From the NCBI RefSeq assembly GCF_000015565.1, contig NC_008786.1:496001-560000 (forward strand): a stretch of DNA of 64,000 bases, in the 5' to 3' direction. The notes under the pieces were generated by a model. That model was not told the DNA's origin. It did not search any database and saw only the letters and a list, made by a program, of their open reading frames with translations. The DNA is from Verminephrobacter eiseniae EF01-2 (lineage in GTDB: Bacteria; Pseudomonadota; Gammaproteobacteria; Burkholderiales; Burkholderiaceae_C). Both the position numbers and the translations under genes were made by a program. Every line of letters begins with the position of its first letter. The first letter of the stretch is position 1. Positions 57,954 to 64,000 of this stretch are shown in pieces.

Positions 57954-58988
57954 ATGCAAGCGCAACCCTGGCACCTGTTTCGCAGTTCCCGCCGCCGCGC
58001 GGTCATTGCCGGCGCGCTGCTGTCGGCCTGCGTGACAGGGCTGACATCCACAGCCCAGGCCCAGGCCGCCTGGCCGGGCAAGCCGGTGCGCATCGTCGTA
58101 CCCTTTACCCCCGGCGGCACCACCGACATTCTGGCCCGGGCCATGGCGCCAGAGCTCTCGCGGGCGTTCGGCCAGCCGTTCATCGTCGACAACCGCGCTG
58201 GCGCCGCCGGCAACCTGGGCTCCGAGATCGTCGCCAAGTCGCCCGCCGACGGCTACACCTTGCTGATGGGCACGGTCGGCACCCACGGCATCAACCGCGC
58301 GCTGTATGCCAAGTTGTCCTACGACCCGATCCATGACTTTGCCCCGATCACGCTGGTGGCGTCCGTGCCCAATGTGCTGGTGATGAACCCCGACAAGGCC
58401 AGGAGCATGGGCGTGCGCAACGTGCAGGACTTCATCCGTGTGCTCAAAGCCAACCCGGGCAGGCTGAACATGGCATCGAGCGGCAGCGGCACCTCGATCC
58501 ACCTGGCCGGTGAACTGTTCAAAAGCATGACCGGCACCTTCATGCTGCACCTGCCCTACCGTGGCTCGGGCCCTGCGCTGGTGGATCTGATGGCGGGCAA
58601 TGTCGATGTGATGTTTGACAACCTGCCCTCGTCGATGGCGCAGATCAAGGCCGGCAAGCTCAGCGCATTGGCGGTGACGAGTGCCGAGCGCTCCAGCGCC
58701 CTGCCCGATGTGCCGACGGTGGAGCAGGCCGGCGGCCCCGCGCTCAAGGGCTATGAGGCCAGTTCATGGTTTGGCCTGCTGGCGCCCGTCGGCACCGCCC
58801 CCGAGATCATCCAGCGCATCCAGCACGAAGTGGCCCGGTCGCTGGCCACGCCGGCGCTCAAAGAGCGCCTGCTGGCCCAGGGCGCCATCCCCGGCGGCAA
58901 CAGCCCCGCAGAGTTTGCCAAACACATCGCCGACGAGCACCGCAAATGGGCGCAGGTGGTCAAGGTGTCTGGGGCGCAGGTGGATTGA
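57954..58988 (+). CDS. Bug-family tripartite tricarboxylate transporter receptor 2
   Basis: 344 residues. A Twin-Arg-like [10 protein letters not shown] stretch followed by a hydrophobic span and AQAQA suggests export, by Sec or Tat. [25 protein letters not shown] and [27 protein letters not shown] are the ligand loops. Starts 22 nt after receptor 1, so likely cotranscribed, although the two proteins are only moderately similar. Confidence 0.92.
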   Translation: MQAQPWHLFRSSRRRAVIAGALLSACVTGLTSTAQAQAAWPGKPVRIVVPFTPGGTTDILARAMAPELSRAFGQPFIVDNRAGAAGNLGSEIVAKSPADGYTLLMGTVGTHGINRALYAKLSYDPIHDFAPITLVASVPNVLVMNPDKARSMGVRNVQDFIRVLKANPGRLNMASSGSGTSIHLAGELFKSMTGTFMLHLPYRGSGPALVDLMAGNVDVMFDNLPSSMAQIKAGKLSALAVTSAERSSALPDVPTVEQAGGPALKGYEASSWFGLLAPVGTAPEIIQRIQHEVARSLATPALKERLLAQGAIPGGNSPAEFAKHIADEHRKWAQVVKVSGAQVD

Positions 58989-59072
58989 GGGCCGCGCCAG
59001 CATGGCATCGACATCAGCGCCGCACGGCCGCCCGAAGGCGCTCATACCGCAGCCGAAGGCGAAGGTACTCCA

Positions 59073-60323
59073 GTGAGCACGCAAACCAACGACGCAACCG
59101 ACGCGGGGCAGATCTCGCGGCTTGTGCTGCGTGGCTACAAGTCCATTGCCGAATGCGACCTGGAACTGCGCCGGCGCAATGTGCTGATTGGCGCCAACGG
59201 CGCCGGCAAATCCAACTTCATCGGTTTTTTCCGCCTGGTCCATCAGATTCTGAATCAACAGTTGCAAATGGCAGTTGGCCTGGCCGGAGGGCCGGATGCC
59301 TTGCTGCACTTCGGTCGCAAAAAGACGCAAGAGTTGTATGCCGCTGTGTACTTTGGCGACGGCAGTTACAGCTTCACCCTGCAGCCGACCCAGGACAACC
59401 GGATGATGTTTGCAAGCGAGGTATTGTCGTCAGGGGAACTGCGTGCAGACGACGCGCGCACACAGGCTACGGCCCAGGCGGACTTGCATGAGGATCTTCG
59501 CTGGCACGCGGCCATAGCCGTTCTGAACCATCCAGGCAGTTCGCAGGAACAGCGTGAAGCCGCGCGCGCGTTCATGGACCAATGGAGCAGCAAGCACGGT
59601 CCTTTCGAGACTTCGATCGAAGAACAAAAGAAACGCATCGGTCCGCACCACTTTGATCTCCTCTACCCGGTCATGCGCAGTTGGCGCATCTACCACTTCC
59701 ATGACACCAGCGCGAGCGCCAGCATCAAGCAAATCCACAATATCAATGACAACGAATACCTGCGTGACGACGCCCGGAACCTGGCGGCCTTCCTGCTGCG
59801 GCTGAAGAATCAGCACGAGGAGCATTACCGCCGCATCGTGAAAACCATTCGCTTGGTGGCGCCTTTCTTTGGCGACTTCATGCTGCGTCCCACCGTCGAT
59901 AACCGGGAAAGGATTCAGCTCGAATGGACACAGTCGGGGCAGGACGAGCCTTTCACTGCCAGCGCCTTGTCCGACGGCACGCTGCGCTTCATCTGCTTGT
60001 CCACCGTGCTGCTGCAACCGCAAGAACATATGCCGGCGACCATCCTGATCGACGAGCCGGAACTGGGTCTGCACCCGTTCGCCATCAGCGTGCTCGGCGC
60101 CTCGATGAAGTCTGCCGCATGCCGGCACCAACTGATCGTCTCGACACAGTCGGTGGAACTGGTCAACGAGTTCGATGCGCAGGACCTGATCGTGGTCGAC
60201 ATGCGCGCCGGTGCCTCGATCTTCAAGCGCCCGGATGCCGAAGCGCTGTCCGAGTGGCTGACCGAGTACAGCCTGGGCGATCTGTGGAAAAAGAACCTGC
60301 TGGGCGGGAGACCGGGGCGATGA
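59073..60323 (+). CDS. AAA ATPase (AAA_21/OLD-like), first gene of a putative defence pair
   Basis: 416 residues, ABC-type ATPase. Walker A GANGAGKSNF (near residues 45-54) after LVLRGYKSIAECDLEL; signature-like ALSDGTLRFICL; Walker B TILIDEPELGLHPFAI; and H-loop region QLIVSTQSVELVNEF. No DNA-binding or nuclease domain of its own. The gene overlaps the next by ATGA, so the two products are probably subunits. The pairing matches ATPase/TOPRIM-like defence modules (OLD, PARIS). Confidence 0.85.
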   Translation: MSTQTNDATDAGQISRLVLRGYKSIAECDLELRRRNVLIGANGAGKSNFIGFFRLVHQILNQQLQMAVGLAGGPDALLHFGRKKTQELYAAVYFGDGSYSFTLQPTQDNRMMFASEVLSSGELRADDARTQATAQADLHEDLRWHAAIAVLNHPGSSQEQREAARAFMDQWSSKHGPFETSIEEQKKRIGPHHFDLLYPVMRSWRIYHFHDTSASASIKQIHNINDNEYLRDDARNLAAFLLRLKNQHEEHYRRIVKTIRLVAPFFGDFMLRPTVDNRERIQLEWTQSGQDEPFTASALSDGTLRFICLSTVLLQPQEHMPATILIDEPELGLHPFAISVLGASMKSAACRHQLIVSTQSVELVNEFDAQDLIVVDMRAGASIFKRPDAEALSEWLTEYSLGDLWKKNLLGGRPGR

Positions 60324-60970
60324 TCCGCGTCTATCTGCTGGTCGAAGGGCAGACGGAAGAAACCTTTGTCAACGATCTATTGCAGCCCCACTGCGCAGAG
60401 ATGGGCCTTTATCTGACGCCCATCATCGTCAGCACCAGCACCGGCCATCGGGGTGGCGTCGTCCGCTACGCCAAGGTCAAATCCCAGATCGAAAGGCTCT
60501 GCAAGCAGGATGCCAGGGCTTATGTCAGCACGTTGTTCGACCTCTACGCGCTACCCGACGACTTTCCCGGCAAGAGCAACCGGGATTTTCCGGGCGCGGC
60601 GAATGGACGATGCAAGGCGGAATTTCTGGAAGCAAAACTTGCCGCCGACATCGGGCAGCGCAACTTCATTGCCCACCTGCAGGTCCATGAGTTCGAGGCG
60701 CTGCTGTTCACCCGCATCGAGGACTTCACGCCGTGGGTGGATGACGCCAGCATGCTGGCGCCCTTGCGGGCAGTGCGCAAGACGACCGCGCCCGAAGATA
60801 TCAACGACAGCCCGCAGACGGCGCCCTCCAAGCGCATCCTGGCGGCCATGCCCCACTATCAGAAAACTTCTCACGGGCCGCAAATCGCCTGCGCCATCGG
60901 GCTTCATCCGATGCGCGCAGCCTGTCCGCATTTTGACCATTGGCTGCAGAGGATCGAGGGCCTGGCATGA
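60320..60970 (+). CDS. DUF4276 family protein, TOPRIM-like partner of the ATPase
   Basis: 216 residues. The first strand and helix, MIRVYLLVEGQTEETFVNDLL, resemble the TOPRIM Glu motif, and LFDLYALPDDFPG and HLQVHEFEALLF complete the DUF4276 pattern. Such proteins are thought to be effector nucleases controlled by the neighbouring ATPase. Start ATG overlaps the ATPase stop. Base composition does not differ noticeably from the surroundings. Confidence 0.82.
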   Translation: MIRVYLLVEGQTEETFVNDLLQPHCAEMGLYLTPIIVSTSTGHRGGVVRYAKVKSQIERLCKQDARAYVSTLFDLYALPDDFPGKSNRDFPGAANGRCKAEFLEAKLAADIGQRNFIAHLQVHEFEALLFTRIEDFTPWVDDASMLAPLRAVRKTTAPEDINDSPQTAPSKRILAAMPHYQKTSHGPQIACAIGLHPMRAACPHFDHWLQRIEGLA

Positions 60971-61038
60971 GGCTGGCCGCCCGCATTCATGCGCACTGCC
61001 AGTCCGACCGCGACCAGCCGCGCCGGGCCGAAGCCCCC

Positions 61039-61353
61039 TCACACGCCCCAAACCACATCCACATCCGCCGCCGCGCTGCGCCTCAACAGCTCGATGAAAG
61101 GCGCGGCCCGGTGGCGCAGGCGCACGGCATCCTGGCGCTCGTCGGCGGCTGGCCCGGTGGCGGTCGCCGACGGCGGCAGGGCTTCATCGGCTGCCACGGC
61201 CGCTTGCAGTGCGGCGATGGCGGCGGGGATCTGCGCGGCGGTTACGATGCCGCGGGCACCGGGGGGTTTGCCGATGATGGCCACGATCTGCCGGCCCTGC
61301 GGTTCCAGCATGATCAGGTCGGCGCCAGCGCGGGACTTGAATCGGTAGAGCAT
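61039..61353 (-). CDS. DUF1840 family protein
   Basis: 104 residues, MLYRFKSRAGADLIMLEPQGRQIVAIIG, then a helical segment and AAPFIELLRRSAAADVDVVWGV at the end, the standard DUF1840 pattern of betaproteobacteria. Unknown function, often near or behind metabolic genes. Its start overlaps the 3' end of the synthase gene by 40 bp. A longer upstream frame is only the shadow of that gene. Confidence 0.85.
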   Translation of the reverse strand: MLYRFKSRAGADLIMLEPQGRQIVAIIGKPPGARGIVTAAQIPAAIAALQAAVAADEALPPSATATGPAADERQDAVRLRHRAAPFIELLRRSAAADVDVVWGV

Positions 61354-62654
61354 GGCAAAGCGTTTCCTTGGGCCGCGTAGATGTAGTCGCGCATGAACGG
61401 GTAGTCCGATTGTGCGCCGGGCATGGTGCCGGTGCCGGCATTGCCGTCGGGTTGGGCGAGCAGTATCTGGTGCAGCGCCATCCAGCCGCGCTCGAACCCC
61501 AGCGCGCTCCCCGCCAGATACAGGCGGTAGGCGCGCAGCACCTTGTCGCCCTGCCCTGCGCCGGACTGTGCGGCCAGCACCTGGCGCGCCGCAGGCAATC
61601 GGGCTTCCAGCCGGTCGGACCAAGCCCATAGCGTGCGCGCGTAGTGCGGCCGCAGGTTTTCGGTGTCAACCATTTCCAGGCCGGCGCGCGCCATGTGGTG
61701 CAGCACGGCGCTGACATGCAGCAGTTCGCCTCCGGGAAAGATGTACTGTTCGATGAAGTCCCCCATGCCGGCGCCGAGACCGGCGTTGTCGACCGCGCCA
61801 GCGGTGATGCCGTGGTTCAGCAACAAGCCGCCCGGGCGCAGCAGGCGGGCCAGTGTGGCGAAGTAACGCCCCATTTGCGCGCGCCCCACATGCTCGAACA
61901 TGCCGACCGAGGCGATCTTGTCGAAGGGCTGCCCGACCGGCAACGCCCGGTAGTCGCACAGCAGCATGCGCACCCGGCCCTGCAGGCCCTGCGCCTGAAT
62001 CAGGCGCTGCACATGCGCGTGCTGGTTGTGCGACAGCGTGATGCCCGTGGCATCGACGCCGTAATGCTCGGCCGCCCACAGCAACAGGCCGCCCCAGCCC
62101 GCGCCAATGTCCAGAAAGCGTTCGCCGGCGCGCAGGCGCAGCTTGCGGCAGATATGGTCGAGCTTGGCCTCCTGCGCCTGTGCCAGGGCCATGTCCGGCG
62201 TGCGGAAATAGGCGCAGGAGTAGACGCGGCGAGGGTCCAGCCACAGCGCGTAGAAGTCGTCGGACAGGTCGTAGTGAAACTGCACCTGGCGCGCGTCACG
62301 CGCCATGGCGTGCGCCAGTGTGCGCGTCGCCAGCGCCCGCACCCGGGTCCAGGCCAGCAGGCGTTGCCACCAGCGCTGGGGCCAGTCGCGGGCCGGGTCG
62401 CGGGTGAGCAGGCCGGCGGCGGCGGCCATCAGGTCGCGCATGCCGCCCTCCAGCGCCACCCGTCCTTCGACGATGGCTGCACCCACGTTGCCCAGTTCGC
62501 CGGTGGCCAGCGCCACCAGGGCCATGCGATCGTGAAAGCGCAGCGTGACCGCCGGATCGGGCGCGCCCAGTTGCTGGCCCGCAGGCAACTGCAGCGCAAT
62601 GGGCACCGGCAACGTTGCCAGCCGCCCCTCCAAGGTGTGCAGCAAGTGCTTCAT
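61314..62654 (-). CDS. cfa: Cyclopropane-fatty-acyl-phospholipid synthase
   Basis: 446 residues. SAM-dependent methylene transfer to unsaturated acyl chains of membrane lipids. An N-terminal SCP2-like region (VTLRFHDRMALVALATGELGNVGAAIVEG), then HYDLSDDFYALWLDPRRVYSCAYF and the SAM site FLDIGAGWGGLLLWAAEHYG; SVGMFEHVGRAQMGRYF and QYIFPGGELLHVS hold active-site residues. Full length. Divergent from the MarR gene. Confidence 0.93.
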   Translation of the reverse strand: MKHLLHTLEGRLATLPVPIALQLPAGQQLGAPDPAVTLRFHDRMALVALATGELGNVGAAIVEGRVALEGGMRDLMAAAAGLLTRDPARDWPQRWWQRLLAWTRVRALATRTLAHAMARDARQVQFHYDLSDDFYALWLDPRRVYSCAYFRTPDMALAQAQEAKLDHICRKLRLRAGERFLDIGAGWGGLLLWAAEHYGVDATGITLSHNQHAHVQRLIQAQGLQGRVRMLLCDYRALPVGQPFDKIASVGMFEHVGRAQMGRYFATLARLLRPGGLLLNHGITAGAVDNAGLGAGMGDFIEQYIFPGGELLHVSAVLHHMARAGLEMVDTENLRPHYARTLWAWSDRLEARLPAARQVLAAQSGAGQGDKVLRAYRLYLAGSALGFERGWMALHQILLAQPDGNAGTGTMPGAQSDYPFMRDYIYAAQGNALPCSTDSSPALAPT

Positions 62655-62711
62655 GTCAACATTCTGTCACTTCCACTTGGCGTCGACACGGGAAGACCCG
62701 ATTAACCCTGA

Positions 62712-62739
62712 TTGACAGGGTTTCGTTTAAATCTAAACT
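62712..62739 (+). promoter_or_regulatory. marR promoter with overlapping palindrome (probable operator)
   Basis: TTGACA at 62712-62717 and TAAACT at 62734-62739 with 16 bp between. The near-palindrome GTTTAAATCTAAAC (62725-62738) covers the spacer and -10, placed so that a bound MarR dimer would block the polymerase. The ATG is 138 nt downstream, leaving a long leader. Confidence 0.55.
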
Positions 62740-62876
62740 AATTCGCCACGGACATCATTGGCACCAACGGCAGGTCGGGGGCTCCTGGCGCGCTTTCATC
62801 TTGCAGAAAACAGGTGATGGTGCAAGCAAACAAAGCGCATGTAGCTATCGACAACAAAGCAAACCAGGGATGAGCC

Positions 62877-63368
62877 ATGGATCTGGAAGCCCGCCTGCAC
62901 GACGCAGCCCCCAGCGCGCACCCCGAAGCGCTGCGCCTGTGGCTGCGCATGCTCACCTGCACGCAACTGATAGAAAAGCAGGTGCGCAGCCAGTTGCGCA
63001 CGCAGTTCGACACCACGCTGCCGCGCTTTGACCTGATGGCGCAGCTCGAACGTGTGCCCGATGGCATGAAGATGAAAGATCTCTCGCGCCGCATGATGGT
63101 CACCAACGGCAACATCACCGGCATCACCGACCAACTCGTGGCCGAAGGGCTGGTCGAGCGCCTGGACGTGCAGGGCGATCGCCGCGCCTGGTTCGTGCGC
63201 CTGACGCCCCGGGGCCGCCGACAGTTCATGGTCATGGCGCGCCAGCATGAGCAATGGATCGTGCAAGCCTTCGCCGCGCTGGGCGAGCACGACATCGCCA
63301 CCTTGCACCGGCTGCTCGGCAAGGTCAAGGAACACTGTCAAAACCCCAGTCCGGAGAGCAGCGAATGA
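62877..63368 (+). CDS. MarR-family transcriptional regulator
   Basis: 163 residues. Helical dimer ends and a winged [51 protein letters not shown] and the wing [15 protein letters not shown]. It is coupled by ATGA to an enoyl-CoA hydratase, so it probably represses an aromatic or acyl-CoA degradation operon and is released by the CoA-ester or acid. Ligand unknown. Confidence 0.9.
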   Translation: MDLEARLHDAAPSAHPEALRLWLRMLTCTQLIEKQVRSQLRTQFDTTLPRFDLMAQLERVPDGMKMKDLSRRMMVTNGNITGITDQLVAEGLVERLDVQGDRRAWFVRLTPRGRRQFMVMARQHEQWIVQAFAALGEHDIATLHRLLGKVKEHCQNPSPESSE

Positions 63369-64000
63369 AGCATTACATAGCGGCCAGCAACCCCATGCGC
63401 CCGCAGTTCAACCCCCAGGCCGGCTACGCGGCCCGGCATTTTGCCTGGCACTTCGACGCCGGCGTGGGCACCATCACACTCGACCGGCCCGAGCGCAAGA
63501 ACCCGCTCACGTTCCAAAGCTATGCGGAGCTGCGCGACTTCTTTGGCGCGCTGCGCCAAGCCACCGACGTGAAGGCCGTCGTGCTCACCGGCGCCGGCGG
63601 CAACTTTTGCTCAGGGGGCGACGTGCATGAAATCATCGGCCCGCTGACCCGGATGAGCATGCCCGAGTTGCTGGAGTTCACGCGCATGACCGGCGAACTG
63701 ATCAAAGCCCTGCGCGCCTGCCCGCAGCCGGTGCTGGGCGCGATCGACGGCATCTGCGCCGGCGCCGGCGCAATGCTGGCGCTGGCCTGCGACCTGCGCT
63801 ACGGCAGCGCAGCCACCCAAACCGCTTTTTTGTTCACCCGCGTGGGCCTGGCCGGCGCCGACATGGGCGCCTGCGCGCTGCTGCCGCGCATGATAGGCCA
63901 GGGCCGCGCCAGCGAACTGCTGTTCACTGGCCGCGCGATGACGGCGCAAGAGGGCCTGGCCTGGGGCTTTTTCAACCAGCTCTACGACAGCGCCGAACTG
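63365..64000 (+). CDS. Enoyl-CoA hydratase/isomerase family protein (3' end beyond the window)
   Basis: At least 212 residues of a crotonase. [14 protein letters not shown], the oxyanion loop GNFCSGGDV, and [19 protein letters not shown]. Where true hydratases have the first Glu (GGGCELA) this protein has AGAGAMLA, and the second position reads [18 protein letters not shown] with Asp, so it may catalyse a different crotonase reaction. First structural gene behind marR. Confidence 0.88.
   Translation, partial: MKHYIAASNPMRPQFNPQAGYAARHFAWHFDAGVGTITLDRPERKNPLTFQSYAELRDFFGALRQATDVKAVVLTGAGGNFCSGGDVHEIIGPLTRMSMPELLEFTRMTGELIKALRACPQPVLGAIDGICAGAGAMLALACDLRYGSAATQTAFLFTRVGLAGADMGACALLPRMIGQGRASELLFTGRAMTAQEGLAWGFFNQLYDSAEL

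Overview
The window looks like a high-GC betaproteobacterial chromosome, most likely Comamonadaceae. The evidence is a ybeD-lipB-lipA cluster, an atpIBEFHAGDC operon, a DUF1840 protein, two adjacent Bug-type solute receptors and a hairpin repeat of the kind common in that family. The many decayed genes and mobile remnants would fit a Verminephrobacter-like genome, but that is inference.

Layout. 1-2.2 kb: a frameshifted CoA-transferase, trmL and a MaoC dehydratase. 2.4-32.1 kb: a large accessory island read on the minus strand and built from two related loci. The better preserved upstream part (32.1-21.3 kb) encodes a 2433-residue multidomain exported protein, then an exported protein with a transglutaminase-like fold and a membrane-type C-terminal module, then small membrane-protein genes in recurring D-C order. 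The second locus (14.2-2.4 kb) keeps only a collapsed remnant of the giant gene, an intact transglutaminase-like protein with a different C-terminal module, and five tandem A-B gene pairs. Toxin-tail fossils lie between the A-B pairs, and almost every gene boundary carries the same stop/RBS/start seam. A truncated IclR gene, a broken IS4-type element and other transposase debris separate the loci. I read the island as a polymorphic-toxin-like system with swappable C-termini and retained poly-immunity genes. This is inferred from architecture; no toxin activity can be read from the sequence.

32.3-39.4 kb is housekeeping: tRNA-Met with its terminator, enoyl-CoA hydratase, an M61 peptidase, DsbC, a UbiH-type hydroxylase, a MOSC protein and the YchF GTPase. 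39.4-40.7 kb holds a toxin-antitoxin pair whose toxin is split by a 159-bp miniature element. 40.7-43 kb is lipA-lipB-ybeD; the same element sits in frame near the lipA start. 43-50.4 kb is the complete F-type ATP synthase operon. 50.4-56.8 kb holds a collapsed prlF-yhaV remnant, srkA, htpG, an S4-domain pseudouridine synthase, another miniature element and a phytase-like lipoprotein. 56.9-64 kb has two Bug receptors, an AAA ATPase/DUF4276 pair resembling OLD/PARIS-type defence modules, DUF1840, a cyclopropane fatty acid synthase, and a MarR regulator followed by an enoyl-CoA hydratase cut by the window end.

Four copies of the miniature element (CTAG target duplications, 17-bp inverted ends) tie the islands together and explain three of the gene disruptions or alterations.
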